NCBI GenBank assembly: GCA_003458705.1
Contig: QRVH01000006.1
Location: forward strand, 1 to 64,000
DNA length: 64,000 nt
Source of the DNA: Eubacterium sp. AF22-9
Lineage (GTDB): Bacteria > Bacillota > Clostridia > Lachnospirales > Lachnospiraceae
Direction of reading: 5' to 3'
Shown here: in pieces, positions 37,956-47,205 of the stretch
Layout of the letters: each line of letters starts with the position of its first letter
Numbering within the stretch: position 1 is the first letter of the stretch
The notes under the pieces: generated by a model
Database searches by the model: none
What the model was told of the DNA's origin: nothing
The model's input: the letters and a program-made list of their open reading frames with translations, nothing else
Translations under genes and position numbers: made by a program

Positions 37956-39916
37956 ATGCAGGAGTTAAAGAGAGTTATTAATTATAAGAAGCTGATATTG
38001 ATAGCTGTAATTGTGCTTGTCAACATAATATTTTTCCTGTATGCCAACAAACCGGTAACTGATGAGGGGATTCTTGATTCAGAGAAGAATACACATACAA
38101 GATATCTGGAGGAGTATTCGGACAGTGTTAATTCAGTAATTGACAATGCGGACAAATTAAAGAAATACAGTATATTTACAAAGGCGGGGTCATTCTCATA
38201 TGCCAACATTCTGCAGACGGCAGATGATTTCAGGCGGGTTGCTGATGTAAATGTATTCGATGATGAGTATAAAGGGGTAAAGAATTTTACAGGATATTAT
38301 TATCAGTATTTCTTCTCAATGGCATTAATGCTGATTGTGATATACGACCTGTTCGCACAGAGAGACAACGGAATGTGGCAGCTTACATATGGAAGTTCTA
38401 AAGGGCGTGTCATTCTTGCAATAAAACAGACTGGCGTAATAGCCGTGGCTGCGGTGCTTGTCCACACGGTAATGTACTGGACAACATTTATCGCGGCAAT
38501 GATACAGAGCGGCGGTTTTAAGGACTTAGCCAATCCGATACAGAATATTGATACATTTGCAAAATTCACATATCCATGGAGCAAGATACAATATATAATG
38601 GTTTTATACGTTATATCACTGATGTGCATAATGGCACTTGCACTGATAATATGGTCGGTGTTCGTCTTGTTTAGAAACCGCAATCTGGCTATGGTTGTAT
38701 TTCTGATATTTGCAGCGGTTGAGCAGTTTATATATTCGCATATTGATATTCACAGCATATGGAACGGGCTTCACTACATTAATATAATCAGCATAGTTAA
38801 TATTAATGCTACATTTTCATCATACAGGAACTGGGGCGTTGGAACATTTGTGTTCCCTGTGTTCTCGGCGAGTCTGTTCGTGCTTATAATCATTACATGT
38901 ATAATGACTTATATTGCGATAAATGTGTTCGCAGTAATGAAGCCTTACAAGAACGCATCACTGATAGCAAGGCTTACAGACCGCATATCAGCGGGATATC
39001 AGAAAATCCTTTTTAAGTTTCCTGATATGGTTAAGGAGATTCATAAGCTTGTATTTTCTAATAAATGTGTCTGGGTGATAGCTGCGATGTTCGTAGTTTC
39101 GGCATATGTGTGTTCATCAGGACAGTACTATTATACTGATGATAATAAGCATATGGATAAGGAGTATGCACAGCATGGAGGTGCGGATTATACATATTTT
39201 CAGGATTATCTTGATGAACTGCAGAAGAAATATGAAGCAGTCGAAGAGGAGATAGCTAAATATGTTGGAGAGTCATACGAGAATGTCGACCCGGTTATGT
39301 TCATGAATCTTAAGCAGAGAGAACAGCAGATAGTAAAAGAACAAAAACGAGCGCAGGAGTATGTAGATAAGATTGAATATATCGGACATATCAAAGATGA
39401 TTATGGTACGCAGGCGTGGTTCATATCAGACAGGGGATATGAGGTTATCTTAGGTGACAAGGGATTATACCGCAGAATTATGATTACATTGGCACTGATT
39501 AGTGGTATAATGATTATATCAGCAGGCAGTGAACGTATAGAATATAAGTCAGGAATGATTCTGTTAGAGAGAAGTTCTGCAGATGGACGAAGGAAGATAG
39601 TAAGAGATAAATATATTGCCAATATTATATTAACTGCAGCGTTAGCAGTTGTGATTCATGGGATGGAATTAATATGGCTTAGGAATATTTACGCATGCCG
39701 TATCTTAATGCACCGGTAGTAAGTCTTACATTTATGGGAAATGTATTGGAAAGTGGAGCAGGCAGTATCGGGGTTATCAAAAGTCTTATACTTCATGCAT
39801 CGGTAGGACAATTCATGATTGTACGTTACATGGCAGAGTTAGCAGCTGAGCTTATTATTATGCTGGTTATGATGAAGGTTGGAAAATCATTAGGAAAGAG
39901 AAGGCACAGGGTATGA
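37956..39916 (+). CDS. ABC transporter permease, frame broken near 39692
   Basis: The first frame (37956 to 39719) has an N-terminal helix and two sets of membrane helices (about 38290-38960 and 39060-39110) around a charged coiled-coil extracytoplasmic part (YFQDYLDELQKKYEAVEEEI). The frame ends in nonsense after WLRNIYACR. The second frame carries on with MPYLNAPVVSLTFMGNVLES, two more helices and KRRHRV. Adding one base near 39692 joins them. The reunited protein is ~653 aa and ends four bases into the ATPase gene. It is of the ABC-2/gliding-type permease form. The substrate is unknown. Confidence 0.75.
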
Positions 39917-40830
39917 AATTAGAGGTAAGGAATTTAAAGAAAACTTATGGTACGGTTCAGGCACTGAAGGGGATTAATTATACATTTACACCGGGAGTAT
40001 ATGGTATTCTTGGTGCTAATGGAGCCGGCAAGAGTACTATGATTAATCTTATCACAGATAATGTATCGAGAGATAAGATGAATGGTGGAAGTATTCTTTT
40101 TGGCGAGGACAGTGCAGAGGAAGATATATTAAAGCTTGGCAAACAGTTCAGGGGATTGGTTGGCTACATGCCGCAGCAGCAGGGATTTTATGAAGATTTC
40201 TCACCTAAAGCATTTCTTAAATATATGGCAGAGATTAAGGGAGTTAAGAAGATTAAGACGACTGATGAGAATGGTAATGAGGTTGTTAAGACTGTCAACC
40301 AGCAGATAGACGAGCTGCTAGAGGTAGTTAATCTTACTAAGGTTGCATATAAGAAAATTGGAGGATTTTCAGGAGGAATGAAGCAGAGAGTGCTGCTTGC
40401 ACAGGCACTTCTTGGTAATCCTAAGATTCTTATACTTGATGAGCCGACAGCCGGACTTGACCCGAAAGAGAGAATTTCAATCAGAAATTATATAGCAGAG
40501 CTGTCTAAGGACAAGATAATTCTCTTTGCAACGCATGTTGTAAGTGATATTGAATGTATTGCTGATAAGGTACTGCTTCTAAAGAGCGGAGAGATAATTG
40601 CGACAGGAACACCGGTTGAGCTTATTGAGAGCATGGCTGGAAAAGTTGGAGAGATAACATGCACGCTTGACGAGGTAGGTGAGCTTCAGAAGGAATATAA
40701 GATTGGCAATATCAGACAGAGAAAGAATGGCCTTGCATTAAGAGTTGTAGGTGACGAGCTTCCACAAGAGGCAGTAAAAGTTGGAGATAATATTGACCTG
40801 GAGGATGTATATCTGTATTATTTTGAATAA
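39913..40830 (+). CDS. ABC transporter ATP-binding protein
   Basis: All nucleotide-binding motifs are present: Walker A GANGAGKST, Q-loop in GYMPQQQGFYEDF, signature GGFSGGMKQRVLLAQALL, Walker B ILILDEPTAGLDP and the H-loop ATHVVSD. At 305 aa it has a C-terminal extension after the nucleotide-binding domain. It overlaps the permease by four bases (ATGA). It should drive the permease at 37956. Its last 25 codons are nearly identical to the fossil at 10202-10279, so the genome carries or carried a close paralogue. Confidence 0.93.
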   Translation: MKLEVRNLKKTYGTVQALKGINYTFTPGVYGILGANGAGKSTMINLITDNVSRDKMNGGSILFGEDSAEEDILKLGKQFRGLVGYMPQQQGFYEDFSPKAFLKYMAEIKGVKKIKTTDENGNEVVKTVNQQIDELLEVVNLTKVAYKKIGGFSGGMKQRVLLAQALLGNPKILILDEPTAGLDPKERISIRNYIAELSKDKIILFATHVVSDIECIADKVLLLKSGEIIATGTPVELIESMAGKVGEITCTLDEVGELQKEYKIGNIRQRKNGLALRVVGDELPQEAVKVGDNIDLEDVYLYYFE

Positions 40831-40914
40831 CATTAACAATACACTGGTTATCGGACAGGCTGTCAGGTCAGCTTATTCGGAAACCAGTGTGTTGTATTAT
40901 AAGGGAGAAGTATC

Positions 40915-41484
40915 ATGGAACTTATTAAGGGAAGACCTGCTGATGAAACAGGAAGATTAGAAAAAGAAATCAGAGTATATGATTTATTGGACAAGCTTGG
41001 AATGGAGTATTACAGAACCGACCATGAGCCTGCTACAACAATGGAAGTGTGTAATGACATAGATAAGATTCTGGACACACTTATATGTAAGAATCTTTTC
41101 TTATGTAACAGACAGAAGACGAATTTTTATATGCTTATGATGCCTGGTGACAAGCCATTTAAAACAAAGGATCTGAGCAAGCAGATTAATTCAGCGAGAC
41201 TTTCATTTGCAGATGAATCATATATGGAGGAATTTCTTGATATAACACCGGGTTCGGTATCCATAATGGGACTTATGAATGATACGGACAACCATGTGCA
41301 GTTACTGATGGACAAGGAAGTGGTTGAGGGGAACACTCTCGGCTGCCATCCATGCATCAACACATCAAGCCTTAAGTTAAAGACTAAAGAAGTGATGGAG
41401 AAGTTTTTGCCAGCAGTCCACCATGAAGCGGTGATAGTTGAGCTTCCGAGGTATGAAGAACATAAAGATGACGAACAGGGATAA
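40915..41484 (+). CDS. ProXp/PrdX-like aminoacyl-tRNA deacylase
   Basis: A single YbaK/ProX editing domain of 189 aa: DLLDKLGMEYYRTDHEPATT, NLFLCNRQKTNFYMLMMPG, and GSVSIMGLMNDTDNHVQLLM, with the family Lys in NRQK. Stand-alone editing proteins of this group hydrolyse mischarged tRNA, chiefly Ala-tRNA-Pro. It lies alone, 85 bp after the ABC operon and before a terminator. Confidence 0.88.
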   Translation: MELIKGRPADETGRLEKEIRVYDLLDKLGMEYYRTDHEPATTMEVCNDIDKILDTLICKNLFLCNRQKTNFYMLMMPGDKPFKTKDLSKQINSARLSFADESYMEEFLDITPGSVSIMGLMNDTDNHVQLLMDKEVVEGNTLGCHPCINTSSLKLKTKEVMEKFLPAVHHEAVIVELPRYEEHKDDEQG

Positions 41485-41503
41485 TATGTAGAGATATGTT
41501 TTA

Positions 41504-41539
41504 GGCAGCTTCTGCAGGGATTGTGGAGGCTGTCTTTTT
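41504..41539 (+). terminator. Terminator after the deacylase gene
   Basis: GGCAGCTTCTGCA (41504-41516) pairs with TGTGGAGGCTGTC (41522-41534), followed by TTTTT. Confidence 0.8.
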
Positions 41540-41759
41540 GGTGCGTGAGGTGTTGCTTATTTTGTGAGGGGTGTTGCTGGTGCAGCGTGTTGTAGTGTGC
41601 TGCAGCGGGAAAGACCTACGCAAACTGCATAATATGCAGAATGAGTGGGTCGAAATTATGAGAGAATGACGTGGAGGAGCGAGAAAAACCCACTAATCAA
41701 GCTAAAACAGTAGAGATAGTAGGTCTTTGCGAGCTGCTCGCGATTCAATGCTTCACACC
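41540..41759. repeat. Nested inverted-repeat element before the SRP RNA gene
   Basis: AAAGACCTAC (41610-41619) and GTAGGTCTTT (41719-41728) form an outer 10-bp stem; inside are CTGCAT/ATGCAG (41625-41639) and AGTGGGT/ACCCACT. No ORF is seen. GTAGGTCTTT also occurs in the hairpin at 31526-31606. Confidence 0.6.
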
Positions 41760-41789
41760 TTGACAACAGGCATATGTAACAAGTATAAT
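41760..41789 (+). promoter_or_regulatory. Promoter of the SRP RNA gene
   Basis: TTGACA (41760-41765), 18 bases, TATAAT (41784-41789): both hexamers are consensus, as expected for an abundant RNA. Confidence 0.8.
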
Positions 41790-41795
41790 TGAAAT

Positions 41796-42065
41796 ACCGT
41801 GCAGCCGGGGTAGTAGCGGCACCTTGAACCTGCAATCCGCTATAGCAGGGGTGATGTTCGGCAGAGGGCTGATGTTTATGGAGCAGCCCGGTGTAAGTGG
41901 TGTTGACATTTGGGTCTTTCACGACGGAAATCCACGAACCATGTCAGGTCAGGAATGAAGCAGCATTAAGTGGAAGCTTCCGGGTGTTGAAAGGGTGCCT
42001 GGATCGAGCTAACTGCATCGGTAACGTCTGTGGACAGAAGTTCGAAGCCGGACGCACGGCTTTTG
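41796..42065 (+). ncRNA. ffs: Signal recognition particle RNA, large bacterial type
   Basis: About 270 nt with a strong promoter at the right distance and a short GC terminator (AAGCCG/CGGCTT then T) at 42045-42065. The conserved domain IV, which binds Ffh, is at ~41930-41975: ATGTCAGGTCAGGAATGAAG with GCAGCATTAAG, containing the GGAA tetraloop and the asymmetric-loop AGCAGC. The 5' ACCGTGCAG pairs with 3' CTGCATCGGT, closing the Alu-type end found in Bacillus and Clostridium scRNA. With Ffh it targets nascent membrane proteins. Exact ends are estimated. dnaX-recR downstream is the common Firmicutes neighbourhood. Confidence 0.92.
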
Positions 42066-42075
42066 TTATTAAAAT

Positions 42076-42174
42076 GTTACTCGTCGCAGCTAATTTAGGA
42101 ATGTCAGGCAGATTCGTCATGCTTGCATGTAAGAAACTGTATGATATTCCTAAATTATCCTGCGAAGCAGGAAC
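42076..42174. repeat. Long imperfect hairpin downstream of SRP RNA
   Basis: TAATTTAGGAAT at 42091 and its complement ending at 42157 are the perfect core; arms of ~32 nt are joined by a 2-base loop (TGC TT GCA), and pairing continues outward to GTTACT/GGAAC. Confidence 0.8.
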
Positions 42175-42252
42175 TTAACCGACATAAGTAAAACATAAGC
42201 TGCGAAGCAGCGGCAGACGCCGGAGGCGGATGGTTTTACGCATGAGGTTAAG
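42174..42252. repeat. Hairpin element in the dnaX leader
   Basis: CTTAACC..CAT..GTAAAAC (42174-42194) pairs with 42233-42252. The loop contains two GC-rich mini-hairpins, GCTGCGAAGCAGC (42199-42211) and GCCGGAGGC. It ends 38 bases before dnaX. Confidence 0.7.
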
Positions 42253-42289
42253 GGCTGCGAAAGTAAAGACAGCGCAGAGGGAGGTAACC

Positions 42290-43915
42290 ATGTCATATCA
42301 GGCTTTATACAGAAAATGGCGTCCAGACAATTTTAATGATGTCAAGGGACAGGATACAATAGTAACGACTCTGCGAAATCAGATTAATGCAGACAGGATA
42401 GGTCATGCATACCTGTTTTGTGGAACGAGAGGAACTGGTAAAACATCAGTTGCCAAGATATTTGCGAAGGCAGTTAATTGTGAGCATCCGGTTGATGGCA
42501 ATCCTTGTGGGGAGTGTCCGACATGCAAGGCGATTGCGGCTGGAACAAGCATGAATGTAATAGAGATAGATGCGGCATCTAACAATGGTGTCGATAATAT
42601 AAGACAGATAAGAGAAGAAGTACAGTACTCACCGACAGAAGGAAGATTCAAAGTCTATATAATTGATGAGGTTCATATGCTTTCTATAGGAGCGTTCAAT
42701 GCACTGTTAAAGACATTGGAAGAACCTCCTGCATATGTAATATTTATATTGGCTACTACAGAAGTGGCGAAGATTCCTATTACAATCCTTTCAAGATGTC
42801 AGAGATATGACTTCCATAGGATAACAATAGAGACAATTGCAGGTAGACTGTCAGAACTTATGAAGGCGGAGGGACTGAATGTAGAGGATAAGGCAATAAA
42901 ATATGTTGCCAAAGCTGCAGATGGTTCTATGCGAGATGCGTTAAGTCTGTTAGACCAGTGTCTGGCATTCTATCTGGGGAAAGACCTTAAGTATGAAAAT
43001 GTATTAGATGTTCTTGGGGCAGTTGACACGGCGGTATTTAGTAAAATGCTTTCAACAATCCTGTCAGGAGATGTTGCTGTGTGCATGTCACTTATGGAAG
43101 ACCTGATAATGCAGGGAAGAGACCTTTCACAATTTGTTACAGATTTTATATGGTATCTTAGAAATCTGCTTCTTATTAAGACAACCAAAGATGCAGAAAG
43201 AATTGAAGACGTAATAGAAGTATCAGCAGATAATCTTGAAGACCTGAAGAAAGATGCACAGAATGTAGATATAGATACACTTATGTATTATATAAGAGTG
43301 TTGTCAGAATTATCGAATGACCTGAAGTTTTCTACACAGAAAAGAGTTAAGACAGAGATAACATTTATAAAGCTGATGCGCCCGGCAATGGATAACAGTC
43401 AGGATATTGGCGATGTTGTAAGCCGTGTGACAATGCTTGAAGGGCAGTTACAGAAAGTACTTGATGATATTAAAAGCGGTAAACTTGTAAGCACAGCAGG
43501 TATGGCGGGAGGCCAGGCAGCAGTACAGCAGCAGACACCAAAGAAGCCTGTAGTTAAGCGTGTATATGATGCTGTTCCGGAAGATGTTAAGGCAATTGCG
43601 GCAGGCTGGAAGGATATCATAGCAACGATAGATGACCCGGTTAATCAGACATTTTTACAGGCTGCACATGTTACATTAGCAGAAGATGGAATTAGTCTTG
43701 AAATTATGGTAGAATCACTTAGTGCCTATAATTCACTCAGCAGACAGGAAGTTATGGAGAGCATAGAGAATGTAATTGAGGAGAGAACAGGAGTAAGGGT
43801 TTCAATTAAAGTGACTAAGCTTAACGATGATGAGGATTTCCACAGCAGATTTGTGGATCTTAAGGAACTCGTAGGCATAGATATAGAAGTAGATGATAAG
43901 GAGGAACTTATATAA
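42290..43915 (+). CDS. dnaX: DNA polymerase III subunit gamma/tau
   Basis: The clamp-loader ATPase of the replisome. Walker A is [13 protein letters not shown], the zinc knuckle [16 protein letters not shown], Walker B DEVHML and the SRC motif [10 protein letters not shown]. Domain III and a ~150-residue C-terminal tau region follow. At 541 aa it is near the usual Firmicutes length. GGGAGG precedes ATG 42290. Its stop overlaps the ybaB start region (TATAATGG), forming dnaX-ybaB-recR. Confidence 0.96.
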   Translation: MSYQALYRKWRPDNFNDVKGQDTIVTTLRNQINADRIGHAYLFCGTRGTGKTSVAKIFAKAVNCEHPVDGNPCGECPTCKAIAAGTSMNVIEIDAASNNGVDNIRQIREEVQYSPTEGRFKVYIIDEVHMLSIGAFNALLKTLEEPPAYVIFILATTEVAKIPITILSRCQRYDFHRITIETIAGRLSELMKAEGLNVEDKAIKYVAKAADGSMRDALSLLDQCLAFYLGKDLKYENVLDVLGAVDTAVFSKMLSTILSGDVAVCMSLMEDLIMQGRDLSQFVTDFIWYLRNLLLIKTTKDAERIEDVIEVSADNLEDLKKDAQNVDIDTLMYYIRVLSELSNDLKFSTQKRVKTEITFIKLMRPAMDNSQDIGDVVSRVTMLEGQLQKVLDDIKSGKLVSTAGMAGGQAAVQQQTPKKPVVKRVYDAVPEDVKAIAAGWKDIIATIDDPVNQTFLQAAHVTLAEDGISLEIMVESLSAYNSLSRQEVMESIENVIEERTGVRVSIKVTKLNDDEDFHSRFVDLKELVGIDIEVDDKEELI

Positions 43916-44265
43916 TGGCTAAAAGAGGTGGTTTTCCAGGAGGAATGCCTGGTAATATGAATAATCTGATGAAGCAGGCACAGAGAATGCAGCGTCAGAT
44001 GGAGGAGCAGCAGGCAGAGCTTGAGAATAAGGAATTCAGTGCGACAGCAGGCGGCGGAGTAGTTGAGGTAACTGTTACAGGTAAGAGAGAAGTATCTAAG
44101 GTTAAGATTGACCCTGAAGCAGTTGATCCAGATGATGTAGAGATGCTTGAGGATTTAATCGTAGCAGCTACTAATGAAGCTTTAAGAAAATGCGAAGAAG
44201 AGTCACAGGCACAGATGGCTAAGATTACTGGAGGACTTGGAGGATTAGGCGGAGGCTTATTCTAA
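43915..44265 (+). CDS. YbaB/EbfC nucleoid-associated protein
   Basis: A 116-aa DNA-binding protein: Gly/Met-rich start ([20 protein letters not shown]), coiled [14 protein letters not shown], beta core [20 protein letters not shown] and [20 protein letters not shown]. Dimers bind DNA; the gene is nearly always between dnaX and recR, as here, with overlaps of one base on both sides. Confidence 0.95.
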   Translation: MAKRGGFPGGMPGNMNNLMKQAQRMQRQMEEQQAELENKEFSATAGGGVVEVTVTGKREVSKVKIDPEAVDPDDVEMLEDLIVAATNEALRKCEEESQAQMAKITGGLGGLGGGLF

Positions 44266-44861
44266 TGGACATCTACAGTGGTCATATTAACAGATTAATT
44301 GAAGAATTGTCGAGATTACCAGGGGTTGGGGCGAAGAGCGCCCAGCGCCTGGCATTTCACATTATAAACATGCCTGAGTCCGAGGTTAAGAGCCTTGCAG
44401 ATACAATGATTGATGCAAAGCAGCATATCCACTACTGTAAGGAGTGTTTTACACTTACAGATGAAGAACTTTGTCCAATATGCCGAGACCAGAAAAGAGA
44501 TCATAAGACTATTATGGTAGTAGAACAGACAAGAGATATGGCGGCATATGAAAAGACAGGAAAGTATGAGGGGGTATATCATGTCCTTCATGGTGCAATA
44601 AGCCCGATGCTTGGAATTGGACCGGCTGATATCAAGTTAAAGGAGCTTATGGTAAGACTTCAGGGAGATGTTAATGAGGTTATCATTGCAACCAATTCTA
44701 ATCTTGAGGGTGAGACAACAGCAATGTACATAAGCAAAATGATAAAGCCAACAGGAATTAAAGTGACAAGAATTGCAAGCGGAGTACCTGTAGGCGGGGA
44801 TCTTGAATATATCGATGAGGTTACACTTTTAAGAGCGTTAGATGGAAGAACCGAGCTTTAA
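44265..44861 (+). CDS. recR: Recombination mediator protein RecR
   Basis: RecR works with RecO/RecF to load RecA on SSB-coated gaps. Helix-hairpin-helix [21 protein letters not shown]4 zinc finger [16 protein letters not shown], Toprim domain starting [18 protein letters not shown], and the Walker-B-like C-terminus are all intact. 198 aa is the family length. Confidence 0.97.
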   Translation: MDIYSGHINRLIEELSRLPGVGAKSAQRLAFHIINMPESEVKSLADTMIDAKQHIHYCKECFTLTDEELCPICRDQKRDHKTIMVVEQTRDMAAYEKTGKYEGVYHVLHGAISPMLGIGPADIKLKELMVRLQGDVNEVIIATNSNLEGETTAMYISKMIKPTGIKVTRIASGVPVGGDLEYIDEVTLLRALDGRTEL

Positions 44862-44912
44862 CATTCGGATAAGAACTGGTGTTTAAGAACAAGATTAAAA
44901 GCTGAGTTGTAG

Positions 44913-44943
44913 GATTAGTGCCTGAGCGCACCAGACACTAATC
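44913..44943 (+). other. Hairpin between recR and the JetABC-like operon
   Basis: GATTAGTG (44913-44920) pairs with CACTAATC (44936-44943) around CCTGAGCGCACCAGA, itself partly paired. No T-run follows, so it is weak as a terminator; it may lie in the leader of the next operon. Confidence 0.45.
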
Positions 44944-44969
44944 AATATGTGTAAAATGAGTGCGCAGAA

Positions 44970-46499
44970 ATGAAGAATACTATGGCAGAGAATATGACAG
45001 GTGATATCATATCGGATCACCGTGAGCGAATGCTTAATCTGAAGAAATATTATCCATTCTTCAGATTAATAGATACATCATTTTCTAATTTCAAGGACGG
45101 CAAGTACGAAATCCTTGATATGGGCTATATAGTTATGGCAGTTCTCCGTTTCTTTATAGAGGAGAATAACTTTAAGGAAAAAGATGTTACATATCCCGAA
45201 TATCTTGATTTCTTAAGGCTGATACTTAAGAGAGATTTCGGGCTTGATTTGAATGAACAGGACAGCAAAGATATTGCTGATTATATATTTGACAAGATAA
45301 AGAATGATGGCAGACCATTTGAATTCTCGTATTTTGACCCGGTGGACAGGAAAAAGAGAGTCTCAAGAATGAAGATAATCGAAAGCTCGATAAGGGACAA
45401 TACAGTGTGGTATTCGATAAGCCCTGATGCTATTGAATTCTATCTTGATACGAAGGAAATCAAGGACGAGAGCAGGATAAGCGTATCACAGCTCCTTCTT
45501 GAAAAAATGATTAATTCACAGAACTTCCGTGGCGGAGTTGAAGTCGTTGAAAGAATCAACGAAGAGGTCAATCGTCTTAAGTTAAAGAAGAATGAGGTCA
45601 TGACAATACTGTCGGGTGATGTATTTGCAGGAATAGAGGCTTATGAGGAATTCGTCAAAACAGGAATGAAATGGTTTGATGATGAGGAAAAGCTTTTTAA
45701 GAAGAACCGTGACCTTATTGCGAAATCAATCGAGAAGCTTAATGCGTCAGGCAGCACAGGCGAAGGCTATTACAGGACGATGAACGAGATATACAGCCTT
45801 GAGATACAGCTTAAGCAGGCGATGAACAGGCACAGTGAGCTGTTAAAGGATTGTACAGAAATGCAGAAAATGACCGATGATGCAATAAGACGCGCGAAGC
45901 TTGGCAGATTAAGAAGCCATATGGATTTCACATCGGCACTTTCAGATATGATTAAGAGGGACAATGCAGATATATTAGTCACAATGTTAAGTCCGCTTCT
46001 AAAGCCGAACATAAGAAAGACATTTGACCTGATAAGCATTGATGACGCGCTTATGGTGAAGCCTCCAAGATATGAGGAGAAAGAACTTATAAGCAATGAA
46101 AGACCGGAAGATATCGAGTTTGAAGATGAGATTGAGGAGAAGAGAATTAAGGATAATTACATATTCCTTATGAAAAATCTTGTTGCGTGTTTGAAAAAAT
46201 CGGACATTATAACTCTCGGTCAGTTTGCAGACGCAATGAAGAGAGCGTATGGAGAGCAGGTTTTAAGAAATGCGGATTTTTTCTCTTTCTTTGTCAATCT
46301 GTGTCAGAAGGATGAATACCAGCTTGGCGGTGATGCAGGGGAAGATACATTTCTTGATGCATACTTAGAGGAAGGCTTTAAGGATTCGGAAAGCTTTACA
46401 TTTGTAATAAGAAAAGGGCTTGACGATCAGGTTACATTGTCGGATAACTGCGTGATGGCAGATGTTGAATTTGTACGAAAGGAAGCACATGGAGAATAG
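44970..46499 (+). CDS. JetA/MksF-like kleisin subunit
   Basis: A 509-aa soluble protein that begins a three-gene operon ending in an SMC-like ATPase, the order of MukF-MukE-MukB, MksF-E-B and JetA-B-C. It has an N-terminal winged-helix-like part (YPFFRLIDTSFSNFKDGKYE), a helical middle (RINEEVNRLKLKKNEVMTIL and the charged helices after it) and a C-terminal winged-helix-like end. Such kleisins bridge the two ATPase heads. I recall this branch in Firmicutes as DUF5716, now called JetA family; that is from memory. The ribosome site is weak; ATG 44982 is an alternative start. Its last 11 bases overlap the next gene. Confidence 0.7.
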   Translation: MKNTMAENMTGDIISDHRERMLNLKKYYPFFRLIDTSFSNFKDGKYEILDMGYIVMAVLRFFIEENNFKEKDVTYPEYLDFLRLILKRDFGLDLNEQDSKDIADYIFDKIKNDGRPFEFSYFDPVDRKKRVSRMKIIESSIRDNTVWYSISPDAIEFYLDTKEIKDESRISVSQLLLEKMINSQNFRGGVEVVERINEEVNRLKLKKNEVMTILSGDVFAGIEAYEEFVKTGMKWFDDEEKLFKKNRDLIAKSIEKLNASGSTGEGYYRTMNEIYSLEIQLKQAMNRHSELLKDCTEMQKMTDDAIRRAKLGRLRSHMDFTSALSDMIKRDNADILVTMLSPLLKPNIRKTFDLISIDDALMVKPPRYEEKELISNERPEDIEFEDEIEEKRIKDNYIFLMKNLVACLKKSDIITLGQFADAMKRAYGEQVLRNADFFSFFVNLCQKDEYQLGGDAGEDTFLDAYLEEGFKDSESFTFVIRKGLDDQVTLSDNCVMADVEFVRKEAHGE

Positions 46500-47205
46500 A
46501 AATCTAGATAAGGCGCTGGACATAGTTTCTAAGCTTATCACAGGGGAAAATGTGTCTGAGAGAGGCGCAAATGCGGCTCTTTATCAGGAATACAATAATA
46601 ACGCAGAAGTATATGACATCGTTCATATGTCTTTAAAGAAATTTAATCTTAACATATACGAATATAATAACGGATTGTATGTGAGCGCAGGTGATAACAA
46701 CAAGGTGTTCGGATATTCCAATGAGGAATTAAGAAATGTACTTGGCTTAAGGGTTAATAAAGAGTTATATCTTGCGTATTTCATAATCTACAATATCATA
46801 ACAGAGTTTTATTCAGATACAATGAGTTCTACTTATGCTGAGTTCATAAGACTTGAGGACATCATTAAAAATGTTGATAAGACAACAGGCGGTATTGTCG
46901 ATAAGAGCGCAGGGCTTGTGCTTGATGAGGTTGAGGAGAACAGCTTTAAGCAGATAGCACTTACATGGGACGAGCTTCCGGTGACAACAGTAGAAGATCA
47001 GACAGGAGCGAGAGCAGCAAGAAATTCCAAGTCGGGTATGGTAAAGCTTGTGCTTAATTTCTGCGTTGCGCAGGAACTTTTAGTTGAGAGTCAGGACAGA
47101 TATTATCCGACAGACAGATTCAGAAGTCTTATAGAGAATTATTTTGATGATTACAGAGGACGATTTGCCGAACTTATGAATGGAGGACGCGATGCCACAG
47201 ATTAA
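46489..47205 (+). CDS. JetB/MksE-like kite subunit
   Basis: A 238-aa protein of winged-helix pattern (NRNLDKALDIVSKLITGENV, then LGLRVNKELYLAYFIIYNII), with a C-terminal YYPTDRFRSLIENYFDDYRG. Size and position match MukE/MksE/JetB, which binds the kleisin and modulates ATP hydrolysis. AAGGAAG precedes ATG 46489, inside the kleisin gene. It overlaps the SMC gene by 14 bases. The overlaps mean fixed stoichiometry by coupled translation. I recall this group as DUF6063, not verified. Confidence 0.7.
   Translation: MENRNLDKALDIVSKLITGENVSERGANAALYQEYNNNAEVYDIVHMSLKKFNLNIYEYNNGLYVSAGDNNKVFGYSNEELRNVLGLRVNKELYLAYFIIYNIITEFYSDTMSSTYAEFIRLEDIIKNVDKTTGGIVDKSAGLVLDEVEENSFKQIALTWDELPVTTVEDQTGARAARNSKSGMVKLVLNFCVAQELLVESQDRYYPTDRFRSLIENYFDDYRGRFAELMNGGRDATD

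Noticed and set aside
44970-47205. The SMC operon considered as standard Smc-ScpA-ScpB.
   Set aside because: Gene order, the sizes (509, 238, 1477 aa) and overlaps fit MukFEB/JetABC, and the Walker B form FIDNPFG is not that of Smc.
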